The translations under genes were made by a program, and so were the position numbers. DNA of 64,000 bases from NCBI GenBank assembly GCA_036491435.1, contig DASXBZ010000049.1, forward strand, positions 1 through 64,000. The letters are read 5' to 3'. Below are positions 16,828-25,210 of this stretch, in pieces. Source of the stretch: Bog-473 sp036491435. GTDB lineage: Bacteria > Actinomycetota > Acidimicrobiia > Acidimicrobiales > RAAP-2. The first letter of the stretch is position 1. Each line of letters opens with the position of its first letter. A model generated the notes under the pieces. It had not been told where the DNA came from. It ran no database searches and saw only the letters and a list, made by a program, of their open reading frames with translations.

Positions 16828-17616
16828 GTGGCCCTCCAAGTCGAACTGCGGGGTTCGGGGCCGCCGCTGGCCTTGTTGCACGGTTTCACGCAGACGGGTC
16901 GGCTCTGGGGTCGGTTCGGTGATGGCTTGGCCGACTCGTACACCCTGGTCGCCGTCGACCTCCCCGGGCACGGGGGTTCGGATGCCGTCAGAGCCGATCT
17001 CCCGACGAGCGGCCGCCTGGTGACGGAGGCCGTCCGTGGCGCCATCGGTGACGTGCCGTGCGGGCTCCTCGGGTACTCGTTGGGTGCCCGCGTCGCACTC
17101 CACGTGTTGACGCAGTCGGACCTCGACGTCAGCCGGGCTGCGCTGATCGGCGCGACCGGCGGCATCGAAGATCCCGAGCAGCGCGCCACGCGCCGCCGAT
17201 CGGACGAGTTGCTGGCCGACGAGCTCGAGGCCTCGGGCGACGTCGAGGGGTTCGTCGAGTCGTGGCTGCGCGGGCCGCTGTTCGAGCGACTGGGCGACGG
17301 GGCGGACCGGACTGAGCGCCTCCGCAACAGCGCCGCCGGCTTGGCGTCGAGCCTTCGCCTCTGCGGAACCGGCACGCAAGAACCGCTGTGGGATGCGATC
17401 CCCGCGGTCCGGTGCCCCATCCTTGCCTTGGCGGGCACGGACGACACCCGGTTCGCGGCGCACGCGCTCCGCCTGGCGCGCCTCGCGGCGTCGGGCGTGG
17501 TGTCGTTGGTCCCCGGCGGCGGTCACGCCGTGCACTTGGCGCAACCGGATCACACGGGACGGATCGTGGCGCACTGGCTCGGAGCCGTCGATCCCGACCA
17601 GCCTTCGCCACCCTGA
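16828..17616 (+). CDS. Alpha/beta hydrolase, probable MenH (SHCHC synthase)
   Basis: A 262-residue alpha/beta hydrolase. The catalytic triad is visible: Ser84 in GYSLGAR, an Asp at about 205 in AGTDDTRF, and His233 in PGGGHAVHLAQP. The oxyanion motif LLHGFTQTGRLW and the VDLPGHGGSD loop agree with MenH, which makes SHCHC from the MenD product. The context, directly divergent from menD and next to menA and menE, supports that role, but hydrolase subfamilies are hard to separate by eye. Confidence 0.85.
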   Translation: MALQVELRGSGPPLALLHGFTQTGRLWGRFGDGLADSYTLVAVDLPGHGGSDAVRADLPTSGRLVTEAVRGAIGDVPCGLLGYSLGARVALHVLTQSDLDVSRAALIGATGGIEDPEQRATRRRSDELLADELEASGDVEGFVESWLRGPLFERLGDGADRTERLRNSAAGLASSLRLCGTGTQEPLWDAIPAVRCPILALAGTDDTRFAAHALRLARLAASGVVSLVPGGGHAVHLAQPDHTGRIVAHWLGAVDPDQPSPP

Positions 17617-17620
17617 GCCG

Positions 17621-18595
17621 TCACACCAACAACCCGATGGTGAGGAGCGCGCCCACTGCGATCTGGAGGCGCGCCGTCGAGCCCAGCATGGGCAAGAGGC
17701 CGCGACCGTTCCGATCGCTCAAGGCCAGGCGGACCGGGAGGATGGCGAGGGGTGTGGCGAGGAGGGCGAGGAGGGCCCAGGACCGGTAGCCATACAGCAC
17801 ACCGATTGAGAGGGCCACGCCCATCAAGGTGAAGCAGTAGAGGAGTCCGGCGCGGCTCCGCCCGAGGCGCACCGCGAGCGTCCGCTTCCCCGCTTCGGTG
17901 TCCGTCTCGATGTCGCGCAGGTTGTTCGCTTGGAGCAGCGCTGCCGCGAGCAGACCCACGGGCACGCCCGCCCAGAGCGCGAACCCCCAATCGAAGGAGA
18001 CGGCCAGTGCGCGGCCGGCGTAATTCCAGAGGAACGGCGCGTGCTGGACGTAGGCAGAGCCCGCCGTCGCGACGAGGCCGAAGAACACGAAGACGAAGAC
18101 CTCCCCGAACCCGTAGTAGCCGTAGGGCCTCGGACCCCCGGTGTACGCCCAGCCGGCTACGAAGCAGAGCGCCCCGAGTGGAATGAACCACCACGTGACT
18201 CGGGCCGCCAGAACGAATCCGGCGATGGCCGCGACCGCGAAGGAGGCAACGGCGGCGATCTTGACTTCACGGACGGTCGCCAAGCCGCGGGCCACCAGAC
18301 GGATAGGGCCGGCCCGATGCTCGTCGGTGCCCCGCTCCCCGTCGGCGTAGTCGTTGACGTAGTTGGTCCCGATCTGGATACCGAGCGCCACGACCAGGGC
18401 GAGGAACGCGTTGAGCCAGGACAGCTGATGGTCCAGGGAGGCGCACTGCCCGATCGGGCCCTGACAGGTCGGATCGACCACGAGCCGGCCACTCGACCAG
18501 TACCCAACCGCGGTCCCGACGAAGACCGGCACCACAGCGGCCGGGAGCGTGCGCGGACGGGCCCCGGCGACCCAGACTCTGAGAGGGGGGCTCAC
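17621..18595 (-). CDS. menA: 1,4-dihydroxy-2-naphthoate polyprenyltransferase
   Basis: MenA attaches the polyprenyl chain to DHNA in the membrane. The 324-residue protein is a UbiA-family enzyme with about eight hydrophobic segments. The prenyl-diphosphate site is IGTNYVNDYADGERGTD (Asp-rich motif 1), and LQANNLRDIETDTEAGKRTL holds motif 2. ARPRTLPAAVVPVFVG is the MenA-type N-terminus. A GTG start was chosen just before this segment. The end is 4 nt from the convergent menH-like gene. Confidence 0.95.
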   Translation of the reverse strand: MSPPLRVWVAGARPRTLPAAVVPVFVGTAVGYWSSGRLVVDPTCQGPIGQCASLDHQLSWLNAFLALVVALGIQIGTNYVNDYADGERGTDEHRAGPIRLVARGLATVREVKIAAVASFAVAAIAGFVLAARVTWWFIPLGALCFVAGWAYTGGPRPYGYYGFGEVFVFVFFGLVATAGSAYVQHAPFLWNYAGRALAVSFDWGFALWAGVPVGLLAAALLQANNLRDIETDTEAGKRTLAVRLGRSRAGLLYCFTLMGVALSIGVLYGYRSWALLALLATPLAILPVRLALSDRNGRGLLPMLGSTARLQIAVGALLTIGLLV

Positions 18596-18610
18596 GAAGC
18601 TGGAACGCCA

Positions 18611-18640
18611 CTGACCACGGTCTGCATGGCGGCCTACGCT
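18611..18640 (+). promoter_or_regulatory. Probable promoter of menE-like gene
   Basis: A -35-like CTGACC (18611-18616), an 18-nt spacer and a -10-like TACGCT (18635-18640) precede the GTG at 18649 by 8 nt. No ribosome site is seen; a leaderless start is likely. Confidence 0.5.
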
Positions 18641-18648
18641 ACTGGCCG

Positions 18649-19824
18649 GTGCCCGAGCTCGTCGCACTCGATCTCCCTGGTGGCATGGGGTTTGTGGATG
18701 CCCTCAGAGCGATCTGGGACACCGGAGACGCCGCCGCCCCTCTGGACCCTCGCCTCCCCGCGGCCGCCCGCCGGGTGATGCTCGAGGCCCTCCGCCCCAC
18801 GCGGATCGTCGGTTCGGACGGCGAGCAACATGCCCTCCCCGACGGGCTGGGCGTCGAGGAGGGCGACGCACTCGTCGTCGCATCGTCGGGCACCGCGGGT
18901 CAGCCGAAAGGCGTCGTCCTGACGCACGATGCCGTGACCGCTTCGGCCCGGGTGACGACCGAGCGCCTGGCGGTGGACCCGAGCCGGCACTCATGGCTCG
19001 CGTGCTTGCCTCTCGCCCACATCGGCGGGCTCGCCGTCGTGACCCGAGCCGTGATCACGGGTACTCCCCTGCTCGTCATGCCGGGCTTCGAGGCCGAGGC
19101 CGTCGAGGCGGCAGGCCGGAATGGCCAAGCGACCCACGTCTCTCTCGTCACGACCGCGCTGGCACGCCTCGACCCGTCCGTCTTCGCCTGCATTCTCCTG
19201 GGCGGGAGCAAGTCGCCCACTGCACTGCCGGCGAACGTCGTCTCGACGTACGGGCTGACTGAGACGGGCTCGGGTGTCGTCTACGACGGGGAACCCCTCG
19301 CCGGCGTCGACCTCGCCCTGCTCGACAGCGACGGCTCGTTCGTAACGGCCGGCGACGGCACACGGACGCCGCAGGAGGGCGAGATCCTCATCCGGGCGCC
19401 GATGCTGTTCCGTTGCTATCGAGATGGGTCCACGGGCCGGACCCTGGGACCGGACGGCGATCGTTCGTGGTTCGCCACCGGTGACGCCGGGCATTTCGAC
19501 GAGCGCGGGAACCTGGCCGTGTCCGGCCGCATCGACGATGTCATCACGACCGGCGCGGAGAAGGTGTGGCCCGACGTCGTCGAGCGCGTGCTCAGCGCCC
19601 ACCCCGACGTCGCCGAGGTCGCCGTCTGGAAACGCTCTGACCCCGAATGGGGTGAACGCGTCGTGGCCTGGATCGTGCCGACGGACGATGCCCCGTCGCT
19701 CGACGAACTCCGCCAGATCGTGGCCGAGACGATCGCCCCGTGGGCCGCGCCGAAGGAGCTCGTCATCGTCGACGACTTGCCGCGCACGGCGTCCGGGAAG
19801 ATCCGCCGCCGCGCGCTCTCCTGA
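18649..19824 (+). CDS. menE: AMP-binding ligase, probable o-succinylbenzoate-CoA ligase
   Basis: A 391-residue ANL-superfamily ligase, shorter than typical acyl-CoA ligases as is common for actinobacterial MenE. Motifs: SSGTAGQPKGVVLTH (phosphate loop), STYGLTETGSG, WFATGDAGHFDE, SGRIDDVITTGAEKVWP, and the catalytic Lys in ASGKIRRRAL at the end. It would activate o-succinylbenzoate for menaquinone synthesis. The neighbours menD, menA and the menH-like gene support this. menB, menC and menF are not in the window. Confidence 0.87.
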   Translation: MPELVALDLPGGMGFVDALRAIWDTGDAAAPLDPRLPAAARRVMLEALRPTRIVGSDGEQHALPDGLGVEEGDALVVASSGTAGQPKGVVLTHDAVTASARVTTERLAVDPSRHSWLACLPLAHIGGLAVVTRAVITGTPLLVMPGFEAEAVEAAGRNGQATHVSLVTTALARLDPSVFACILLGGSKSPTALPANVVSTYGLTETGSGVVYDGEPLAGVDLALLDSDGSFVTAGDGTRTPQEGEILIRAPMLFRCYRDGSTGRTLGPDGDRSWFATGDAGHFDERGNLAVSGRIDDVITTGAEKVWPDVVERVLSAHPDVAEVAVWKRSDPEWGERVVAWIVPTDDAPSLDELRQIVAETIAPWAAPKELVIVDDLPRTASGKIRRRALS

Positions 19825-19842
19825 CCGTCGCTCAGGAGAGCG
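19814..19842. terminator. Bidirectional hairpin formed by two convergent stop regions
   Basis: CGCTCTCCTGA (19814-19824) pairs perfectly with TCAGGAGAGCG (19832-19842) over 11 bp with a 7-nt loop. Each arm is the last codons plus stop of one of the two converging genes, menE and the sigma factor gene. No T-run follows, so termination is inferred from symmetry and position. Confidence 0.6.
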
Positions 19843-20713
19843 ACTCGAGGTGCGCGCTCAGCCGAGCAAGCTTGTCGGGATTGCTCACGACCCGCACCCC
19901 CACGATGCGACCGTCCAGGATGTCGAGCACCAACGCGGCAAGCACTGTGCTGTCCTCGACGAACACGGTCGCCGGCTGGCCGTTCAGGACGACGGACCGA
20001 GGCCGTCCCTGCACCTTCTTGGCCACGTTCACCAAGAAGCGCGACGCGCGGTAGGGACCGATCACGGGCCTCACGGCGGCGCGGACCTTGCCGCCTCCGT
20101 CCGTCCACACCACGACGTCCTCTGACAACATGGCGAGCAGCCCGGACAGGTCACCCGTCGCACAGGCCGTCACGAAGCGATCCGTCAGCTCGCGACCGTG
20201 CTTCAGGTCGGCGTCGAAACGCCCGCGGCGCTCGTCCACGTGCCTGCGGGCGCGGGCGCCGAGCTGACGGCACGCGGCCGGAGTGCGGCCGAGGGAGACC
20301 GCCACCTCCTCGAACGAGTAGCCGAAGACGTCGTGCAGGAGATAGGTGGCCCGCTCGAGCGGGGTCAGCTCCTCGAGCAGCACGAGGAACGCCAGCGACA
20401 GGGAGTCCGCTTGCTCGACCGCCGCGACGTCGTCCTCGGCGACGGGCTCGGGCAGCCATGGGCCCGCGTACGTCTCGCGCTGGGCTCGGGCTGAATCGAT
20501 TTGGTCGAGGCACAGGCGGGTCACGATCGTGACCAGGTAGGCGCGCACCGACTCGACCGGCTGGGGACCGCGCCCGAGCCATCGGATGCACGCCTCCTGG
20601 ACGACGTCCTCCGCGTCCGTCGCGCTGCCCAACATGCGGTACGCGACGCCGAACAGCAGCGAGCGCCACTCCTCGAACGTCGCCGTGTCGGCGTCGAGAT
20701 CAGGCAACGGCAT
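19832..20713 (-). CDS. ECF41-type RNA polymerase sigma factor
   Basis: A 293-residue extracytoplasmic-function sigma factor. Region 2 (FGVAYRMLGSATDAEDVVQE) and region 4 (LTPLERATYLLHDVFGYSFEE) are clear. The marks of the ECF41 group are all present: WLPEP in the linker, and a C-terminal SnoaL-like extension with DGGGK and NPDKL motifs. In this family the extension, rather than an anti-sigma factor, controls activity. The gene overlaps the CMD-family gene upstream by 14 nt, the usual ECF41 partnership. Confidence 0.93.
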   Translation of the reverse strand: MPLPDLDADTATFEEWRSLLFGVAYRMLGSATDAEDVVQEACIRWLGRGPQPVESVRAYLVTIVTRLCLDQIDSARAQRETYAGPWLPEPVAEDDVAAVEQADSLSLAFLVLLEELTPLERATYLLHDVFGYSFEEVAVSLGRTPAACRQLGARARRHVDERRGRFDADLKHGRELTDRFVTACATGDLSGLLAMLSEDVVVWTDGGGKVRAAVRPVIGPYRASRFLVNVAKKVQGRPRSVVLNGQPATVFVEDSTVLAALVLDILDGRIVGVRVVSNPDKLARLSAHLESLS

Positions 20714-21302
20714 CCGGGCGAGTCGCGGCGTTCGGAGCGAGATCACGCATCGGGATCGCACAGGAGTCGGAGAAGCCCTGGCTGCGGAGTCCGAGGCCGG
20801 CATTGAAACGGGAGCGGAAGTTCTCGAGCGCCACCCAGGCGGCGAGCTCCACGAACTCGGCGTCGCTCAGGTGAGCCCGTATGCGCTCGGCCAGCTCTTC
20901 GGAAACTTCACCCGGGCATCCGGTCGCCACTTCGGCGTACTCGAGCACGGCGCGCTCACGGTCGTCGAAGAGGTCGCTCGACCGCCAGCCTTCGACGACG
21001 GCACGCACCTTGGCAGGATCGATGCCGTCGTGCATGCCCTCGTAGTACCCGTAGTCGATGCACCACGAGCAGCCGATGCGGGCTGACGTGGCCGCGATCG
21101 CCAGCCAACGGAGCGTGGGGTCCAACTTCTTCCAGCCTCGCTGCACTGCGGTCTCGAGGCTGCCCATGGCCACCAGAACACCCGCGTGATGCGAAGCCGC
21201 CGCGGTGGGCTCGACCATCTGCCCGAAGCGACGTTGGGAGTAGGAGCGGGCGAGGCGGGCGATGTTTCCACCACCTTCGTACAGCAAGGGGACATGAGCC
21301 AT
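20700..21302 (-). CDS. Carboxymuconolactone decarboxylase/AhpD family protein
   Basis: A 200-residue CMD-domain protein with a redox CxxC at Cys78 and Cys81 in SARIGCSWCIDYGYYEG. AhpD-like proteins use such a pair in peroxide or disulfide chemistry. The start MAHVPLLYEGG is preceded by AAGGA about 12 nt upstream; an 11-codon longer reading is possible. It is upstream of, and overlaps, the ECF41 sigma gene; ECF41 factors are known to control an adjacent gene of this kind, so this is the probable target. Confidence 0.88.
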   Translation of the reverse strand: MAHVPLLYEGGGNIARLARSYSQRRFGQMVEPTAAASHHAGVLVAMGSLETAVQRGWKKLDPTLRWLAIAATSARIGCSWCIDYGYYEGMHDGIDPAKVRAVVEGWRSSDLFDDRERAVLEYAEVATGCPGEVSEELAERIRAHLSDAEFVELAAWVALENFRSRFNAGLGLRSQGFSDSCAIPMRDLAPNAATRPDAVA

Positions 21303-21399
21303 GAGGACGTTCCATCCTTTCGTCGCTGGGGTCACTCACACAGACGGACCGGGTCCTCACGGTGTGACATGGCAAGCCGGAAAAGACAGGCGTCCCAGC

Positions 21400-22170
21400 T
21401 CAGCCCACGCCCCCCGAGGGTTGTGCCGTCGTCCCCCCGTCGACGACGAACGTCTGGCCGGTGACCCACGACGACGCCTCCGAGGCAAGGAAGAGGGCCG
21501 CGGTGGCGATGTCGTCGGGCAAGCCGAGACGGCGCAGCGGGATGTGAGCGGCGATGCGCTCCTCGCCCGGTCCCTCCCACAGGGCTGCCGCCAGCTTGGT
21601 CTTGACCAATCCCGGGGCCAATGCGTTGACCCGCACGTCCGGCGCCAGTTCGAACGACAACTGCCGGGTGAGGTGGAGCACCGCAGCCTTCGTGACGTTG
21701 TACCACCCGATGTTCGGCTCGACGCCGAGGCCGCCCACCGATGCGACGTTGATGACGGAACCGCGCAGCCCCGCCTTCACCGCCGCGGCAGTCCACACGA
21801 GGACGGAGAGCTGGTTCACCTCGAAGGTCTTCTGCGCGCGGACCAGGTCGATGTCGATCATCGGCCCGAAGTAGGGGTTGGTGCCGGCGTTGTTCACCAA
21901 GATGTCGAGGCCCCCGAACCGGGCGACAGTGTCCGCCACGCAGGATGTCGCATCGTCGGGGTGGCCCACATGGGCGGTGCGCCAGGCCAGCCGATCGCCG
22001 TCCGCACCGGAGGCCACCAGGCCTGCGACCGCTTCTTCGAGGTCTTCTGCCTTGCGCGACGCGACCATCACGTTCGCGCCGGCCTCGGCGAACCGAGCGG
22101 CCACGGCCAGGCCGATACCGCGGCTGCCGCCGGTGACGAGCGCGGTCCTTCCCTTCAATTCAAGATCCAT
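21400..22170 (-). CDS. SDR family oxidoreductase
   Basis: A 256-residue classical short-chain dehydrogenase. The NAD(P)-binding TGGSRGIG is at residues 13-20, NNAG at about 93-96, and the catalytic Ser144, Tyr157 and Lys161 are in NVASVGG and WYNVTK. The C-terminal VTGQTFVVDGG is also typical. An Arg follows the second conserved Ala/Ser region (VASRKAEDL), which suggests NADPH use. Substrate unknown. The gene is divergent from the YyaL-like gene. Confidence 0.9.
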   Translation of the reverse strand: MDLELKGRTALVTGGSRGIGLAVAARFAEAGANVMVASRKAEDLEEAVAGLVASGADGDRLAWRTAHVGHPDDATSCVADTVARFGGLDILVNNAGTNPYFGPMIDIDLVRAQKTFEVNQLSVLVWTAAAVKAGLRGSVINVASVGGLGVEPNIGWYNVTKAAVLHLTRQLSFELAPDVRVNALAPGLVKTKLAAALWEGPGEERIAAHIPLRRLGLPDDIATAALFLASEASSWVTGQTFVVDGGTTAQPSGGVG

Positions 22171-22233
22171 TGCACGAGCCTTGCACGGACGGCGTACCTG
22201 GAGATTCAGCGCTCGCCCGGCGTGACGGCTGTC

Positions 22234-22239
22234 TAGCAT
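22234..22239 (+). promoter_or_regulatory. Probable -10 element of a leaderless gene
   Basis: TAGCAT lies 8 nt before the GTG at 22248, with no ribosome site between them. Confidence 0.5.
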
Positions 22240-22247
22240 CGCCTTTG

Positions 22248-24287
22248 GTGAACCGCCTGGCCGACGAGACGAGCCCCTATCTCCGCCAGCACGCCGACAA
22301 TCCGGTGGAGTGGTACCCCTGGGGTGACGAGGCCCTCCAACGGGCCCGCGACGAGGACAAGCCCATCTTCGTGTCGATCGGCTACGCCTCGTGTCACTGG
22401 TGTCACGTCATGGCCCACGAAAGCTTCGAGGACGCCGAAACGGCGGCCGACCTCGCCCGGTGGTTCATCTCGGTGAAGGTCGACCGGGAGGAACGCCCCG
22501 ACCTCGACACGGTCTACATGGCGGCCACGCAGGCCCTGACCGGATCGGGTGGCTGGCCCATGTCCGTCTTCTGCACGCCCGACGGACGTCCCTTCTACGC
22601 AGGCACCTACTTCCCACCGGTGGAACGACACGGGATGCCGGCGTTCCGCCGTGTTGTGCAAGCGCTCGGACAGGCCTGGCTCACCGAACGTGAACAGGTC
22701 TTCGAACAGGCCGACGCGCTGGTCGCCGCGGTCCAGCGCGAGCTCAACCTGGCCGAGGTTCTTGGAACAGAAGGAGCGCGCGCCGACGGGTTCACGCGCA
22801 CGGGTGCCGACATCGACGCTGCGTCGTGCATTGCCGCGGTCGTGGACGGCCTGCGGCCTGGCTTCGACCGCGAGTGGGGCGGCTTCGGGCCCGCACCCAA
22901 ATTCCCCCGTCCGACGCTCGTCGAGCTCTGCCTGCGCGCGGCGCGCCAGTCGGGGTCGGACGAGGACGGGGGGGTCGCCCGCCACATGGGGCATCGAACC
23001 CTCGACGCCATGGCCGCGGGCGGCATCTACGACCACATCGTCGGCGGCTTCTGCCGGTACTCGACCGACGCCCGCTGGCTGGTGCCGCACTTCGAGAAGA
23101 TGCTGACGGACCAGGCCCTCCTCGCCCGCGCCTACCTCCATGCCTGGCAGGACGGGGGCCGCAGCGACTACCTCGTCGTCGCCACCGAGACCCTGGATTG
23201 GGTGCTGCGCGACCTCTCGACGCCCGAAGGGGCGCTGTACTCCTCGTTCGACGCAGACGCGGGCGGCGTCGAAGGTGGCCACGCCACCTTTACCCCGCTC
23301 GATCTCGCCGCGGTGCTCCCGCCGGAACTGATCGCACCCACCGCCGACTGGTACGGGATCAGCGAGGCCGGGAACTGGGAGGGCCGTTCCATCCCGGTCC
23401 GCCCGGTCGGGGCGCCCCTGGCACGTCCGCCCGAGATCGAAGAGGCCCGCGTGCTGCTCGCCGGGGCGCGGGCCCAGCGCGTCCAGCCGGCGCGGGACGA
23501 GAAGGTGCTGACCGAATGGAACGCCATGGCGGCGGCAACCCTGGCCGAGGTCGCCTCCGCCATCGGCCAGGCCGAGTACGGACGCCGGGCCGAAGAGATC
23601 GGGACGTTCCTCTGGGAGTCCATGTACCTCGACGGGCGGCTGATGCGCAGCTGGCAGGGCGGGCGGGCCCGGCACCTGGCCGTGGCCACCGACTACGCGT
23701 GGTTGGCCGAGGCCTGTCTCCGTCTTTCGGAGTGGACGGGCCAAACCTTGTGGCGCGAACGGGCTCTCATCGCGGTGCGGCAGCTCCACGACCTCTTCTG
23801 GGACGAGGAGTCCGGCGGTTTCTTCACGACCGGCGCCGACGCCGAAGCGCTGGTCGTGCGCCCGAAAGAATTTCTCGACGGTGCGCTCCCGGCCACGAAT
23901 TCGATCGCGCTGACGGCGCTGCTCCGCACGAACGCACTGGTCGAGGACCCCGTCCTCGACCGGGCGGCGGAGCGCACGATCGCATTGGCCCGGCCGCTGC
24001 TCGAGCGCCACCCCGGTGCGGTCGCCGACCTGGTGGCGGCACTGCCCATGTGGAACGGGCGTTACGAGATCGTGGTCACCGGTGACCGGCCCGACCTCCT
24101 CGCCGAGGTGCGCCGGCGCTGGCTCCCGTCCGCCGTGACCGCCTGGGGCGAGCCCGACGACGGTCCGCTGTTCGCAGAGCGGTCCTCCGAGCCCGGACGC
24201 GCCTACGTCTGCCAGGCTCGCTCGTGCCGCATGCCGGCCGAGAACGCCGCTACCCTGGCCGCGCAACTCGAGGCAGCCGTCCGATGA
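22248..24287 (+). CDS. YyaL/DUF255 thioredoxin-like protein
   Basis: A 679-residue protein with an N-terminal thioredoxin-like domain and a C-terminal (alpha/alpha)6-barrel region, as in YyaL and human SPATA20. Family signatures are ETSPYLRQHADNPVEWYPWG at the N-terminus and YASCHWCHVMAHESFED with the CxxC at Cys49 and Cys52, then VDREERPDLD, GGWPMSVF and PRPTLVELC-like segments. The real biochemical role is not settled for the family. The next gene overlaps its stop by ATGA. GTG start rests on the TAGCAT element 8 nt upstream. Confidence 0.92.
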   Translation: MNRLADETSPYLRQHADNPVEWYPWGDEALQRARDEDKPIFVSIGYASCHWCHVMAHESFEDAETAADLARWFISVKVDREERPDLDTVYMAATQALTGSGGWPMSVFCTPDGRPFYAGTYFPPVERHGMPAFRRVVQALGQAWLTEREQVFEQADALVAAVQRELNLAEVLGTEGARADGFTRTGADIDAASCIAAVVDGLRPGFDREWGGFGPAPKFPRPTLVELCLRAARQSGSDEDGGVARHMGHRTLDAMAAGGIYDHIVGGFCRYSTDARWLVPHFEKMLTDQALLARAYLHAWQDGGRSDYLVVATETLDWVLRDLSTPEGALYSSFDADAGGVEGGHATFTPLDLAAVLPPELIAPTADWYGISEAGNWEGRSIPVRPVGAPLARPPEIEEARVLLAGARAQRVQPARDEKVLTEWNAMAAATLAEVASAIGQAEYGRRAEEIGTFLWESMYLDGRLMRSWQGGRARHLAVATDYAWLAEACLRLSEWTGQTLWRERALIAVRQLHDLFWDEESGGFFTTGADAEALVVRPKEFLDGALPATNSIALTALLRTNALVEDPVLDRAAERTIALARPLLERHPGAVADLVAALPMWNGRYEIVVTGDRPDLLAEVRRRWLPSAVTAWGEPDDGPLFAERSSEPGRAYVCQARSCRMPAENAATLAAQLEAAVR

Positions 24288-25207
24288 ACGACCGGGCCCA
24301 ACGACATCCCGTCGACCGCGACATCGACATGACGGTCCTTGACGAACAGGGAGACGCGAACGAAGCCGTGAACGAAACGGCCACCGACGAACATAGGACC
24401 GACGAGATCCCTGCTGTCTCGACCGGGCCCGAGGACGGGCTCCAGCTCGAGCAAGAGCCGGGGCACGAGCCGGGACCAGAGGCGGGGCACGAGGCCCGAC
24501 GCGCCGCCCGCACCACCGACGCGTCGCGGCTGGTCCGTCGCTCGGCGCGGCGGCGTGACCGGGTGCCCACCGCCGCTGGGTCCACCCTGCACCTCCTCGT
24601 TCTCTCTTCGACCCTGGAGGACACGACGGTCGTGGACCTGGCCACGCGCACCGTCATGCGCGTCCGGGTGCCGTGGCCCGAGGGCTACGAGCCCGACATC
24701 AGCACCTTCGACGTGGTGGAGGTGACGCTGGCCGACGACCCCGAGCGCGACGACCTCGCCCAGCCCGAGGCTACGACGGTCGCCGACCTGCCGCGCCACG
24801 TGGGGACCCTCAGAGGCCGGCATGTGCGAAAGCTGCTGCGGCGGATGGTGGCCTCGCCGGACGGACCGCTCCTCGGCTTCCCAGGGGCGTCCGCGCCCTA
24901 TTGGGAGTTCCGCGGCTTCCGCCCGTCCGTTGCACTCATCGAACCGACCCGGAGCCCGCAACTCATCCGCCGCAGTGCTGACGGCTCCACATGGGTGCGC
25001 TTCGGGTGGGACCGCGAGGACGTCTGGTTACCGGTGGAGGACCGCCACGCGGCCCGGGCCCTCGACGCCGCACGCCGCGAACGCCTGAGCGGGAAGAGCC
25101 TGTCGAACGCGCTCGGCTTCGAGCCGCAATACCTGCTGGTCACCGTGAGCCCGCCCCGGGACGGCCACTGCTACAAGGTGTGCGCGGCCGTCCTGCCCCG
25201 CGGCTGA
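24284..25207 (+). CDS. Conserved-looking protein of unknown function
   Basis: A 307-residue soluble protein starting MNDRAQRHPVDRDIDM, overlapping yyaL by ATGA (24284-24287). Residues 1-100 are acidic and low complexity (many Glu, Asp and Gly-His repeats), probably disordered. The rest is a compact region rich in Trp, Arg and Leu: VVDLATRTVMRVRVPW, LRGRHVRKLLRRMV, WEFRGFRPSVALIEP, VRFGWDREDVWLPVEDR. No known domain was recognised. Translational coupling to yyaL suggests a linked role. Confidence 0.75.
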   Translation: MNDRAQRHPVDRDIDMTVLDEQGDANEAVNETATDEHRTDEIPAVSTGPEDGLQLEQEPGHEPGPEAGHEARRAARTTDASRLVRRSARRRDRVPTAAGSTLHLLVLSSTLEDTTVVDLATRTVMRVRVPWPEGYEPDISTFDVVEVTLADDPERDDLAQPEATTVADLPRHVGTLRGRHVRKLLRRMVASPDGPLLGFPGASAPYWEFRGFRPSVALIEPTRSPQLIRRSADGSTWVRFGWDREDVWLPVEDRHAARALDAARRERLSGKSLSNALGFEPQYLLVTVSPPRDGHCYKVCAAVLPRG

Positions 25208-25210
25208 ACC

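Noticed and set aside
18592..18627. An 11-codon ORF (MQTVVSGVPAS) ending in GTGA at the menA start
   Set aside because: It resembles a leader peptide but has no ribosome site and no attenuator-like hairpin; too short to support.
22233..24266. A 677-codon open frame antisense to the YyaL-type gene
   Set aside because: It mirrors the codon pattern of a well-conserved gene and has no start context or motif.
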